The notes under the pieces: generated by a model
What the model was told of the DNA's origin: nothing
What the model saw: only the letters and a program-made list of their open reading frames with translations
The model's database searches: none
Source: Oscillospiraceae bacterium
GTDB lineage: Bacteria > Bacillota > Clostridia > Oscillospirales > Oscillospiraceae
Assembly (NCBI GenBank): GCA_015068455.1
Contig: SVKO01000002.1
Location: 310,001-374,000 of the forward strand
DNA length: 64,000 nucleotides
Reading direction: 5' to 3'
Part shown: positions 27,058 to 35,722 of the stretch, in pieces
How the letters are laid out: every line of letters begins with the position of its first letter
How positions within the stretch are numbered: the stretch's first letter is position 1
Position numbers and translations under genes: made by a program

Positions 27058-28665
27058 TTATTTTTGCGCCTTTTCGCTCTGACGATATTCCAGATACTCG
27101 TCATATGTGCACAGCCGGTCGCAGATGCTGCCGTCGGGCAGGAACTCGATGATGCGGTCCGCGGTGGACTGGAGCATCTCGTGGTCATGGCTGGCCAGGA
27201 AGACGTTGCCGGGGAAGGCGCAGATGCCCTTGTTGACCGCCTGGATGGATTCCATGTCCAGATGGTTGGTGGGCTGATCCAGAAGGATGCAGTTGGCGCC
27301 GGAGAGCATCATGCGCGAGAGCATGCAGCGCACCTTCTCGCCGCCGGAGAGCACCTTGACGGATTTGAACACGTCGTCGCCGGAGAAGAGCATCCGGCCC
27401 AGGAAGCCCCGCAGATAGACGTCGTCCTTTTTTTCGGAGAAGGGGCGCATCCAGTCCACCAGGGTCTCGTCGTGGTTTTCAAAGTATTCGGTGTTGTCCT
27501 TGGGGAAGTAGCTGCGCGAGGTGCTCACGCCCCATTTGATGGTGCCCTCGTCGGGCTCCAGCTCGCCCATGAGCAGCTTGAACATGGTGGTCTGCGCCAG
27601 CTCGTTTTCGCCCACGAAGGCGATCTTTTCGTTTCGGTTGGCAATGAAGCTGACCTTGTCCAGCAGCTTGACTCCGTCCACGGTTTTCGACACCTCGGTG
27701 ACGAAAAGCACGTCCTTGCCCACCTCGCGCTCCCGGGTGAAGCCCACGAAGGGGTAACGGCGGGTGGAGCAGGGGATCTCTTCCACGCTCAGCTTGTCCA
27801 GCAGCTTCCGGCGGGCCGTGGCCTGCTTGCTCTTGGATTTGTTGGCGGAGAAGCGGGAGATGAAGGCCTGCAGCTCCGCGATTTTTTCCTCATTGCGCTT
27901 GTTTTTGTTGCGGGCCAGGGCCTGCACCAGCTGGGAGGACTCATACCAGAAGTCGTAGTTGCCCACGTACATCTTGATCTTGCCGTAGTCGATGTCCACG
28001 ATGTGGGTGCAGACGGTATTGAGGAAGTGGCGGTCATGGGACACGGTGATGACCGTGCCGGGATAGTCCAGAAGGAAGTCCTCCAGCCAGTTGATGGACT
28101 CGATGTCCAGGTTGTTGGTGGGCTCGTCGAGCATGATGATATCGGGATTGCCGAACAGCGCCTGGGCCAGCAGCACCTTCACCTTGAGGCGGCCGTCGAT
28201 ATCCGCCATCAGATCCTGATGCAGCTCTACCGGGACGCCCAGGCCCTGGAGGATCCGGCTGGCGTCGGATTCCGCCTCCCAGCCGCCCAGCTCGGCGAAC
28301 TCCGCCTCCAGCTCCGAGGCGCGCAGGCCGTCTTCGTCGGAAAAGTCCTCCTTCATATAAAGGGCGTCCTTTTCCTTCATGATGGAGTACAGCCGCTCGT
28401 TGCCCATGATGACCGTGTCGAGCACGGGATAGTCGTCGTACTGAAACTGATCCTGCTTGAGCACCGACATGCGCACGCCGGGCTTGATGGCCACATAGCC
28501 CTTGGTGGAGTCGATCTCACCGGACAGGATCTTGAGAAAGGTGGATTTGCCCGCGCCGTTGGCGCCGATGACGCCGTAGCAGTTGCCGGCGGTGAATTGC
28601 AGATCCACCTGGTTGAACAAAACGGTGCCCGCGTACTGCATGGCAAGGTTGGAAACTGTGATCAA
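27058..28665 (-). CDS. ABC-F family ATPase (YkpA/YbiT type)
   Basis: 535-residue soluble protein with two ABC ATPase domains and no membrane part, of the ABC-F group that acts on the ribosome in translation or antibiotic protection. First Walker A GANGAGKST, first Walker B IIMLDEPTNNLD; the linker between domains is K/R-rich; the second Walker A is degenerate (GENELAQTTM instead of GxxGxGKS), with second signature LSGGEKVRCMLSRM and Walker B CILLDQPTNHLD. The start is TTG at 28665 giving MITVSNLAMQYAG, preceded by AAAGGAGGT. The altered second P-loop matches the YkpA/YbiT branch, which is housekeeping more often than resistance. Confidence 0.88.
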   Translation of the reverse strand: MITVSNLAMQYAGTVLFNQVDLQFTAGNCYGVIGANGAGKSTFLKILSGEIDSTKGYVAIKPGVRMSVLKQDQFQYDDYPVLDTVIMGNERLYSIMKEKDALYMKEDFSDEDGLRASELEAEFAELGGWEAESDASRILQGLGVPVELHQDLMADIDGRLKVKVLLAQALFGNPDIIMLDEPTNNLDIESINWLEDFLLDYPGTVITVSHDRHFLNTVCTHIVDIDYGKIKMYVGNYDFWYESSQLVQALARNKNKRNEEKIAELQAFISRFSANKSKSKQATARRKLLDKLSVEEIPCSTRRYPFVGFTREREVGKDVLFVTEVSKTVDGVKLLDKVSFIANRNEKIAFVGENELAQTTMFKLLMGELEPDEGTIKWGVSTSRSYFPKDNTEYFENHDETLVDWMRPFSEKKDDVYLRGFLGRMLFSGDDVFKSVKVLSGGEKVRCMLSRMMLSGANCILLDQPTNHLDMESIQAVNKGICAFPGNVFLASHDHEMLQSTADRIIEFLPDGSICDRLCTYDEYLEYRQSEKAQK

Positions 28666-28735
28666 TGATTTCGACCTCCTTTTCTTTAGTGTAGCATAGA
28701 ATCGGGCGCTTGCATAGAAAAAATGTGCAGAGGGC

Positions 28736-28763
28736 TTGCATTTTGCCAAAAAGCGGCTATAAT
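28736..28763 (+). promoter_or_regulatory. Promoter for htpG
   Basis: TTGCAT (28736-28741), 16-bp spacer, perfect TATAAT (28758-28763). The CIRCE operator starts five bases downstream, over the transcription start. Confidence 0.85.
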
Positions 28764-28767
28764 AGAG

Positions 28768-28794
28768 TTAGCACTCGGAAGAGAAGAGTGCCAA
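28768..28794 (+). promoter_or_regulatory. CIRCE operator (HrcA binding site)
   Basis: TTAGCACTC (28768-28776), 9-bp spacer, GAGTGCCAA (28786-28794). This matches the consensus TTAGCACTC-N9-GAGTGCTAA with one change. It lies between the -10 box and the htpG start, so HrcA bound here would block transcription until heat shock. Confidence 0.9.
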
Positions 28795-28815
28795 TACTGA
28801 TTTGGAGTGACAATC

Positions 28816-30705
28816 ATGGCAAAGAAACAGTTCAAGGCGGAATCCAAGCGCCTGCTCGATCTGATGATCAATTCCATCTATACCCACAAGGAGATCTTCC
28901 TTCGTGAGCTCATATCCAACGCCTCCGACGCCATCGACAAGCTGGCTTATCTCAGCCTGACCGACGACAAGGTCGGCCTCAGCCGCTCAGATTTTGAGAT
29001 CCGGCTGACCTGCGACAAAAAGTACAAGGTGCTGACCGTCACCGACAACGGCATCGGCATGAACAAAGAGGATCTGGAGCAGAATCTGGGCACCATCGCC
29101 CGCTCCGGCAGCGCCCAGTTTAAAAAGGATATGGACAAGCTCGACGAGGTGGACATCATCGGCCAGTTCGGCGTGGGCTTCTACTCGGCATTCATGGTGG
29201 CGGATCACGTCACCGTGGTCACGAAGAAATACGGCGAGGACCAGGCATGGATGTGGCAGTCCAGCGGCGCCGACGGCTACACGATCACCGAATGCGAGCG
29301 CGAGGGCGTGGGCACCGACGTGGTACTTAAGCTCAAGGACGACACCGATGATGAGAAATACAGCCGCTTCTGCGAGCCTTATGAGATCCAGAGCCTGGTG
29401 CGGAAGTATTCCGACTACATCCGCTATCCCATCCGCATGGAGATGGAGACCTCCAAAATGAAGGAGGGGACCGAGGACAAGCCCGAGTATGAGACGGTCA
29501 CGGAGCTTAAAACCCTCAATTCCATGGTGCCGCTCTGGCAGCGGCAGAAAAAGGACGTCTCCCAGGAGGAGTACAACGAGTTTTATAAAAAGCAATTTGC
29601 CGATTTTGAGGATCCCATCGCCACGGTGCACACCAGCGTGGAGGGCGGCCTGACCTACAAAGCCCTGCTGTTCATCCCGAAGCGGGCGCCCTATGATTTC
29701 TATTCCACGGATTATAAGAAAGGACTGCAGCTTTATTCCTCCGGCGTGCTGATCGACGAAAACTGCGCGGACCTTCTGCCGGAGCATTTCCGCTTTGTCC
29801 GCGGCGTGGTGGACTCCCAGGATCTGAGCCTGAATATCTCCCGCGAAATGCTCCAGCACGACCGTCAGCTCAAGCTGATCGCCGCCAATCTGGAGAAAAA
29901 GATCAAGGCCGAGCTTTCGAGGCTGCTGAAGGACGAACGGGAGAAATATGAGGAGTTCTACGCCGCCTTCGGCCGCCAGCTGAAGATCGGCATCGCTTCG
30001 GAATTCGGCCGGAACAAGGACCTTCTGCAGGATCTGGCGCTGTTCTGGTCCGGAAAAAACGAGAAGCTCGTCACCCTGGGCGAGTACGTCGCGTCCATGT
30101 CCGAGGGCCAGGAGAAGATCTATTTTGCCACCGGCGAGTCCAAGGGCCGGATCGCGAAGATGGCGCAGGTGGAGCTGCTGCTGGGCAAGGGCTATGACGT
30201 GCTGCTGCTGACCGACGAGGTGGACGAGTTCGTTGCCCGCACCATCGGAACATATGCAGAAAAGACTCTGTGCAACGCCCTGACCGACGAGCTGAACCTG
30301 CAAACCGAGGAGGAAAAGCAGCACGCGAAGGAGCAGGCGGAGAGCCTCAAGTCCGTGACCGAATTTGTTGCAGGCGTGCTGGAGGGAAAGGTGAAGGAGG
30401 TTCGCCTGTCGCCGGATCTGGGCACGCATCCCGCCAGCCTTCGTTCCGATTCCGGCATGAGCTTCGAGATGGAGCGGTATCTTCACCGGGTGAATCCGGA
30501 TATGGCTGAGGAATTCGGCCGGGTGCTGGAGCTCAACGCCGACCACAAGGCCGTCAAGGCCATGGCAGACAGCGTGCAGGACGATCCCGAGCGGGCAAAA
30601 AGCTATGCGAAGCTCCTGTACGCGCAGGCTTGCCTGGGCGCCGGGCTGCCCCTGGAAGATCCCGCGGAATATACGGATCTTGTCTGGGATCTGATGCTTG
30701 AATAA
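28816..30705 (+). CDS. htpG: Chaperone HtpG (Hsp90)
   Basis: Bacterial Hsp90, an ATP-driven dimeric chaperone. 629 residues. N-terminal GHKL ATPase: LRELISNASDAIDKL (catalytic Glu and Asn), TDNGIGMNKEDL and GQFGVGFYSAFMV. A middle domain and the C-terminal dimerisation domain follow; the charged linker of eukaryotic Hsp90 is absent, as usual in bacteria. ATG 28816 is preferred over GTG 28807, with GGAGTGA as SD. Regulation is by a sigma-A promoter with a CIRCE operator. A terminator follows at 30718. Confidence 0.97.
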   Translation: MAKKQFKAESKRLLDLMINSIYTHKEIFLRELISNASDAIDKLAYLSLTDDKVGLSRSDFEIRLTCDKKYKVLTVTDNGIGMNKEDLEQNLGTIARSGSAQFKKDMDKLDEVDIIGQFGVGFYSAFMVADHVTVVTKKYGEDQAWMWQSSGADGYTITECEREGVGTDVVLKLKDDTDDEKYSRFCEPYEIQSLVRKYSDYIRYPIRMEMETSKMKEGTEDKPEYETVTELKTLNSMVPLWQRQKKDVSQEEYNEFYKKQFADFEDPIATVHTSVEGGLTYKALLFIPKRAPYDFYSTDYKKGLQLYSSGVLIDENCADLLPEHFRFVRGVVDSQDLSLNISREMLQHDRQLKLIAANLEKKIKAELSRLLKDEREKYEEFYAAFGRQLKIGIASEFGRNKDLLQDLALFWSGKNEKLVTLGEYVASMSEGQEKIYFATGESKGRIAKMAQVELLLGKGYDVLLLTDEVDEFVARTIGTYAEKTLCNALTDELNLQTEEEKQHAKEQAESLKSVTEFVAGVLEGKVKEVRLSPDLGTHPASLRSDSGMSFEMERYLHRVNPDMAEEFGRVLELNADHKAVKAMADSVQDDPERAKSYAKLLYAQACLGAGLPLEDPAEYTDLVWDLMLE

Positions 30706-30717
30706 AAATCTATTTTT

Positions 30718-30751
30718 TCCGGCGCGGCAGGTGTCCGCGCCGGATTTTTTT
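30718..30751 (+). terminator. Intrinsic terminator after htpG
   Basis: Perfect 10-bp stem TCCGGCGCGG / CCGCGCCGGA, loop CAGGTGT, T7 tail. Confidence 0.93.
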
Positions 30752-30772
30752 GCGAAAAGTAGAATAAAATGA

Positions 30773-30801
30773 TTGCATTCTTTTTTGCGCTATGCTATAC
30801 T
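30773..30801 (+). promoter_or_regulatory. Promoter for the glycine-riboswitch-controlled symporter
   Basis: TTGCAT (30773-30778), 17-bp spacer, TATACT (30796-30801), about 20 bp before the aptamer. Confidence 0.8.
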
Positions 30802-30817
30802 TTCCTCGTCAGTAATG

Positions 30818-30968
30818 ACTTCTGGAGAGTCTCCCTTTCTGGGGGCGCCGAAGGTGTACGGCGGAAAGATCCCGTTCCGCTTATCTCTCAGGCAAAAGGA
30901 CAGAATTTTTACTCATTATGGATGAAAGTTCGGTTGCCTGAGCATACCTTTTAGGTACGCTCATTTTT
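30818..30968 (+). promoter_or_regulatory. Glycine riboswitch (single aptamer) with terminator expression platform
   Basis: The aptamer core is at 30820-30906: CTGGAGAG, GGGCGCCGAAGG and ATCTCTCAGGCAAAAGG with flanking TTCTG/CAGAA forming P1. No second full aptamer is visible. CTCAGGCAA of the aptamer (30887-30895) is perfectly complementary to TTGCCTGAG (30934-30942), which overlaps the 5' arm of the terminator at 30939-30968. Without glycine the 9-bp alternative pairing would block the terminator; with glycine the aptamer keeps its strand and the terminator forms. That predicts an OFF switch, sensible for a glycine importer. Confidence 0.92.
30939..30968 (+). terminator. Riboswitch-controlled intrinsic terminator
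   Basis: TGAGCATACCT-TTT-AGGTACGCTCA followed by T5: an 11-position stem with one A-C mismatch. It sits between the glycine aptamer and the symporter SD. Confidence 0.8.
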
Positions 30969-31020
30969 ACTGCCTTCGGGCGGTTTGTGGGGAGCAAACA
31001 AACTGAAAAGGAGAAAGACT

Positions 31021-32451
31021 ATGACATTCGCAGACATCGTTGGAAAAGTGAATGGCTTTGCGTGGGGTCCCATCATGCTGATCCTGCTGGTTGGCACGGG
31101 TATTTATCTGAGCATCCGTACCGGCTTCATCCAGTTCAGCAAGATCGGTTACTGGATGCGCAATACATTCGGCAAGATCTTTAAGAAGCAGAAGGCGGGC
31201 GAGGGCGAGGTTACCCCGCTGCAGGCCGTGACCACTGCACTGGCGGCCACCGTCGGCACCGGCAACATCGCCGGCGTCACCGGCGCGATCGTGGCCGGCG
31301 GCCCCGGCGCGGTATTCTGGATGTGGATTTCCGCTCTGTTCGGCATGGTTACGAAGTACTCCGAGGTCGTGCTGGCGGTCAAGTACCGTGAGCGCAACCA
31401 GGCCGGCGATCTGGTCGGCGGCCCGATGTACTATATCAAGAACGGCCTGGGCAAGGGCTGGAAGTGGCTGGGCAGCATCTTCTGCGTGTTCGGCTTCCTG
31501 GCAGCCTTCGGCATCGGCAACATGACCCAGATCAATACCATCGCCTCTTCCATCAATACGGCCATCGACGCCTTCGGCGGTAATGTTGAGGCTTCCAAAA
31601 TCACCCTGTTCAATCAGGTCGTGCCCGTCTCCAGCATCGTCATCGGCGTGGTCGTGGCCGCGATCGTGGCCCTGGTTCTGATCGGCGGCCTGAAGCGCAT
31701 CGGCCAGGTCACCGAGAAGCTGGTTCCCGTGATGGCTGTTGTTTACATCATTGCGGCCCTGGCTGTCGTGATTGTCAATTTCCGCTTCATCGGCAAGGCC
31801 TTCGGCATGATCTTCGGCAACGCTTTCACCGTCCAGGCTGCCTTCGGCGGCGCGGTGGGCATCGCGTTCAAGACCGTCGTCCAGAAGGGTGTTGCCCGCG
31901 GCGTCTTCTCCAACGAGGCCGGCCTCGGCTCTGCGCCCATTGCGCACGCTGCTTCCTCCGAGAAGGATCCCGTGAAGCAGGGCCTGTACGGCATCTTTGA
32001 AGTCTTCATGGACACCATCGTCATCTGCACCCTGACCGCACTGGTCGTGCTGCTTGGCTACTGCTCCAACGCCATTTCCCCCGAGTGGGGCGGCTCCGGC
32101 GGCGCAGCGCTGGTCTCCAGCTCCTTTGCAGGCGTCATGGGCGGCAAGCTCGGATCGCTGATCGTGGCTGTGGGCATCTCTCTGTTCGCCCTGTCCACCA
32201 TCCTCAGCTGGTCCCTGTACGGCACCCGCTGCTTTGAGTACCTGTTCGGCGTCAAGTCCTCCCTGATTTACAAGATCATCTTCGTCATCGCCGTTGTGGT
32301 CGGCGCGACGCTGGAACTGAGCCTTGTCTGGGACATCGCCGATACCCTCAACGGCCTCATGGCAATCCCGAACCTGATCGCTGTGCTCGGCCTGTCCGGC
32401 GTGGTCATCAAGCTCACCAAGGAGCACTTTGCACAGAAAGAACTGAAATAA
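31021..32451 (+). CDS. Sodium:alanine/glycine symporter (AGCS family)
   Basis: 476-residue membrane transporter of the alanine/glycine:cation symporter family, with about ten to twelve hydrophobic segments. Family motifs are LQAVTTALAATVGTGNIAGV (about residues 68-87), GPGAVFWMW and FSNEAGLGSAPIAHAA. SD AAAGGAG precedes ATG 31021. The glycine riboswitch upstream identifies glycine as a likely substrate or at least the controlling signal. It is transcribed alone, ending at the terminator at 32466. Confidence 0.93.
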   Translation: MTFADIVGKVNGFAWGPIMLILLVGTGIYLSIRTGFIQFSKIGYWMRNTFGKIFKKQKAGEGEVTPLQAVTTALAATVGTGNIAGVTGAIVAGGPGAVFWMWISALFGMVTKYSEVVLAVKYRERNQAGDLVGGPMYYIKNGLGKGWKWLGSIFCVFGFLAAFGIGNMTQINTIASSINTAIDAFGGNVEASKITLFNQVVPVSSIVIGVVVAAIVALVLIGGLKRIGQVTEKLVPVMAVVYIIAALAVVIVNFRFIGKAFGMIFGNAFTVQAAFGGAVGIAFKTVVQKGVARGVFSNEAGLGSAPIAHAASSEKDPVKQGLYGIFEVFMDTIVICTLTALVVLLGYCSNAISPEWGGSGGAALVSSSFAGVMGGKLGSLIVAVGISLFALSTILSWSLYGTRCFEYLFGVKSSLIYKIIFVIAVVVGATLELSLVWDIADTLNGLMAIPNLIAVLGLSGVVIKLTKEHFAQKELK

Positions 32452-32465
32452 TACCCGGAACGATT

Positions 32466-32502
32466 TCGGGCGCTGCAAGCAATTGCAGCGCCCGATTTTT
32501 TT
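32466..32502 (+). terminator. Intrinsic terminator after the symporter
   Basis: Perfect 13-bp stem TCGGGCGCTGCAA / TTGCAGCGCCCGA, loop GCAA, T7 tail. Confidence 0.95.
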
Positions 32503-32640
32503 GCCGGACGCCAAAGGGGGGCAGAACCTTGCGGAACGGTGCAAAAGGGAACAGCCCGTTTTCCGCGGCGCCGGATGCCGGGTTCAATGGCGGCCGTCAT
32601 TGGGGCGTATCACCGGGCGCCCGGCGGAGACGTGGGATAC

Positions 32641-32674
32641 AAAAATACCTGCACCGCCCGGTGCAGGTATTTTA
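32641..32674 (-). terminator. Terminator for the GH3 gene (possibly bidirectional)
   Basis: Perfect 12-bp stem AATACCTGCACC / GGTGCAGGTATT with GCCC loop, A-rich on one side and T-rich on the other. The 32503-32640 stretch before it holds no gene that I can support. Confidence 0.85.
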
Positions 32675-32707
32675 TTATGTTTTAACGAATCGTGTTTGTT
32701 ATGCGTT

Positions 32708-33970
32708 TTACTCGATCAGGCCGAGCCTGAGCTTGGCGGTCAGGATACGCGTCACGGATTCGTCGATGCGCTCCTCCGTGAGCTTGTTTTCCTCGACGGC
32801 TTTCTGCAGGGTCTCGATGGTTTCCTCCAGATCCTTGGGGCACAAAAGCATGTCCGCGCCGGCGTTGATGGCGTTCAGCGCCGCTTCGCCGGAATCGTAG
32901 TGCTCCGTGATGGCGGGCACGCTCAGGGTGTCGGTCAGGATGATGCCCCGATAACCCAAATCATCCCGCAGCAGCTGCATGACGGCGGGAGACATGGAGC
33001 AGGGGCGCTGGTCGTCCAGCTCGGTGAGCACGGCGTGGGATACGATCACAAAGCCGCACTGCTTGTCCACGGCAGTCTGGAAGGGAAGAAGTTCATTCTG
33101 CTTCAGATCTTCAACGGAGCGGGTGATTTTTGTCCGGTCCACGTGGGCCACGTCGCTGATGCTGCCCAGGCCGGGGAAGTGGGACACGGCGCTGAGGACC
33201 TTGCCGGACTGGAGGCCGTCGACGAAGGAACCCACCAGACTGGCGGACAGGTTCGCGTCGGGGCCGAAGGAGCGGTTGCCGATGACGGGATTGCTGTCGG
33301 AGTCCGTCAGATCCGCAATCGGGGCGAAGTCAACATTGAAGCCCAGATCGCTCAGATCCATGGCGATGATCGAACCCATGGATTTTGCACCGTCCAGATC
33401 CTCGGAGGCGCCGAGCTCCGCAGCGGGGGCGAAGGTGGTCAGATCCAGCTTGGTGGCCACGGGGGCGACGTCGCCGCCCTCTTCGCCGATGCCCAGGAAT
33501 GCCGGAAGCTCGTCGCCGTCCTTCAGATGATTCTGTGTGCCGAGCAGCAGATCCTTGAGCTGATCTTCATCCTCGATGTTCTTTTCGTCATATATAAGAC
33601 CGCCCACCGGATTTGTCTGCAGGGCTTCACGGGTGGCGTCGCCGGCCCTGGTGGCGGCCTCCACGCCCGTCAGAGATTCCGGGGTAACAAAGCACAGCTG
33701 ATAGAGCTTTTGCTCCAGGGACAGATCCGCCAGCAGCTCCTGCGCGCGCAGTTCCTCTTTGGTGGGCTCGGGCGTCGGCTCAGCCTCAGGTTCGGGCTCC
33801 GGCTCGGCCTCGGGTTCCGGCTCGGCCTCGGGCGCCTGCTGGACTGTGGTCTGGGCGGGAACCTCCGGCTTGGCGTAGCGGAAGTATAATTGATAACCCA
33901 GGACGGAAAAAATGCCGACCGCGATCAGAAAACAGGCGACCGCAGCCAAAATGGTTCGGAAGACTTTCAT
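32708..33970 (-). CDS. Glycoside hydrolase family 3 (NagZ-like) membrane-anchored protein with altered active-site loop
   Basis: 420 residues. One N-terminal membrane anchor (about residues 5-25), a Pro/Glu-rich repeat linker (about residues 40-65) and a GH3 N-terminal domain. The nucleophile loop ILTDTLSV is present. The loop that in NagZ reads KHFPGHG...DSH is SHFPGLGSISDVAH here: the substrate-binding lysine, the second histidine and the dyad aspartate are changed, while the last histidine stays. It may have another substrate or be poorly active. MKVFRTIL at 33970 is the start, with AAAGGGG six bases upstream. Secreted side of the membrane is inferred. Confidence 0.8.
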   Translation of the reverse strand: MKVFRTILAAVACFLIAVGIFSVLGYQLYFRYAKPEVPAQTTVQQAPEAEPEPEAEPEPEPEAEPTPEPTKEELRAQELLADLSLEQKLYQLCFVTPESLTGVEAATRAGDATREALQTNPVGGLIYDEKNIEDEDQLKDLLLGTQNHLKDGDELPAFLGIGEEGGDVAPVATKLDLTTFAPAAELGASEDLDGAKSMGSIIAMDLSDLGFNVDFAPIADLTDSDSNPVIGNRSFGPDANLSASLVGSFVDGLQSGKVLSAVSHFPGLGSISDVAHVDRTKITRSVEDLKQNELLPFQTAVDKQCGFVIVSHAVLTELDDQRPCSMSPAVMQLLRDDLGYRGIILTDTLSVPAITEHYDSGEAALNAINAGADMLLCPKDLEETIETLQKAVEENKLTEERIDESVTRILTAKLRLGLIE

Positions 33971-34019
33971 AAGCATCCCCTTTCCGTGCGATTGGGATCG
34001 CAACTTGATGTACCGTAAT

Positions 34020-34048
34020 ATCATACTATATTTTCTCTCTTTTTTCCA
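34020..34048 (-). promoter_or_regulatory. Putative promoter for the GH3 gene
   Basis: Minus strand: TGGAAA (34048-34043), 17-bp spacer, TATGAT (34025-34020), about 50 bp before the start. Confidence 0.5.
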
Positions 34049-34146
34049 CGGTTTTTTCAAATTCCTGCAAAATTCTTTTTTCGTGGGGAAATAGGCGATG
34101 AGACGGGGAGAAATTGTTAATTTTTTCTTAAAGAATCGCACGTTTC

Positions 34147-34175
34147 TTGACGAAGGGCCGTCGGCGTGATAACAT
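34147..34175 (+). promoter_or_regulatory. Promoter for the AI-2E-family permease
   Basis: TTGACG (34147-34152), 17-bp spacer, TAACAT (34170-34175), 32 bp before the ATG. Confidence 0.7.
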
Positions 34176-34207
34176 AGGAACATAGCCAAGCGGGAGGAGG
34201 ACAAGGC

Positions 34208-35626
34208 ATGAAAAAGAAAAACCAGGTTTACTTTAAGCTCGGCCTGATGCTGCTGTGCGTTGTCCTTGCAAGCACCGTTTTTATGGTGATCCTGTTTAAT
34301 CTTACCGGGTTTTTCAATGCGGTCAGGGGCTTTTTCCGTATTCTCTCCCCGCTGCTGTTCGGCGTCCTTTTTGCCTACCTGATGAATCCCATCATGCAGT
34401 TTGTCGAGAACGGCCTGATGCATCTGATTCTCCGTTTTGGCAAACAGGAGAAGGTATCTGACCGCGTCTGGCTGCGCTCAAGGAAAAATCTCTGCCATGT
34501 GATCGGCGTGATCGCCGCCCTGGCCACGCTGCTTGCCGTGTTCTATCTGGCTATCGCGCTGGTGGTTCCTACGTTTATCAGCAACCTCAGCGATATCGTG
34601 AATCCCGATATGATCGTCAGCTACTATAACCGGATCAGCAACTGGCTGCACCAGCTTCTGTCCGACCGGCCGCAGATCGAAGGATGGGCCACGGAGAAGA
34701 TCAACGGGCTGTACAACCAGGCAATCAACTGGCTGTCCGAGCTGGATCTGACCGACGCCATTACCAGCGTGATTTCCCGGATCTACGGCGTGGTCAAGGG
34801 AACGCTCAATTTCCTGCTGGGTCTGGTGATCGCGGTGTATGTGCTGCTGTCAAAGGAAAAATTCCTGGCCCAGGCGAAAAAGGTGATTGTTGCGCTGTTT
34901 TCCGAGAAATGGGCCAACCGGATCCTGGATTACAGCCGCCGCACCAACCGGATCTTCAGCGGCTTCGTGCTCGGAAAGATCATCGATTCCATGATCATCG
35001 GTTTGATCTGCTATGTGGGCATGTCCATCATCCGGCTGCCGTATCCGATGCTGATTTCCGTCATCATCGGCGTGACGAACATTATTCCGTTCTTCGGGCC
35101 GCTGATCGGCGCCATTCCCTCGGCGCTTCTGATTCTGCTGATCAATCCGTTCCAATGCTTTATCTTTGTCATTTTCATTCTGCTGCTGCAGCAGTTTGAC
35201 GGCAATATCCTCGGGCCGCGGATCCTGGGCGACAGCGTTGGCCTGTCCAGCTTCTGGATCCTCATTGCCATCACGCTGTTCTCCGGCCTGTTCAACTTTG
35301 CCGGAATGATCCTGGGCGTCCCGATCTTTGCGGTGCTGTATATGCTGTTCAGCGATCTTGTCAAGCATCGCCTGGAGAAAAAGGGCCGGCCGCTGCAAAC
35401 GGAGATCTATTCCAAAATCAATTCCACCGACGATATCGAACTGGCGCAGAAGCTGGGTGAAATCGCCGCGGAGCAGGCGGCATTCCACGCGGACGACGTC
35501 GATTTCTACGACGACGAGCCGGAGATCGAGGAGCTGGCCGACGATATCGCTACGCCGGAAGATCTGGATGCTCCGTCGGAGGAAAAACTGGAAAAGTTTA
35601 TTGACAATCTGGACCAGAACCGTTGA
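34208..35626 (+). CDS. AI-2E family transporter (PF01594-type permease)
   Basis: 472-residue membrane protein with about eight hydrophobic segments. The N-terminal FFRILSPLLFGVLFAYLMNPI and the C-terminal block with GVTNIIPFFGPLIGAIPSALL and LGPRILGDSVGLSSFWILIAI are the family signature. The central soluble part (about residues 130-190) is also typical. A ~75-residue acidic C-terminal tail extends past the last helix. Family members export signals or act as Na+/H+ antiporters; the name does not fix a substrate. SD GGGAGGAGG, ATG 34208. Confidence 0.9.
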   Translation: MKKKNQVYFKLGLMLLCVVLASTVFMVILFNLTGFFNAVRGFFRILSPLLFGVLFAYLMNPIMQFVENGLMHLILRFGKQEKVSDRVWLRSRKNLCHVIGVIAALATLLAVFYLAIALVVPTFISNLSDIVNPDMIVSYYNRISNWLHQLLSDRPQIEGWATEKINGLYNQAINWLSELDLTDAITSVISRIYGVVKGTLNFLLGLVIAVYVLLSKEKFLAQAKKVIVALFSEKWANRILDYSRRTNRIFSGFVLGKIIDSMIIGLICYVGMSIIRLPYPMLISVIIGVTNIIPFFGPLIGAIPSALLILLINPFQCFIFVIFILLLQQFDGNILGPRILGDSVGLSSFWILIAITLFSGLFNFAGMILGVPIFAVLYMLFSDLVKHRLEKKGRPLQTEIYSKINSTDDIELAQKLGEIAAEQAAFHADDVDFYDDEPEIEELADDIATPEDLDAPSEEKLEKFIDNLDQNR

Positions 35627-35722
35627 TTCGTGCACATTCCATCTCCCATGGGATCGCCTCCGATGGGAGATTTCTATCTTTGCAACTTGAATTCCTGGCA
35701 ATGCCTGCCGGAAAGGAGACCT

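Noticed and set aside
27058-28665. Antibiotic-resistance ABC-F gene
   Set aside because: The degenerate second Walker A matches the YkpA/YbiT housekeeping branch; no leader attenuator was seen upstream.
33770-33850. Short repeats coding Glu-Pro and similar repeats at 25480-25600 as CRISPR or satellite DNA
   Set aside because: They are in-frame low-complexity linkers (GH3 linker, S1 tail) without spacers.
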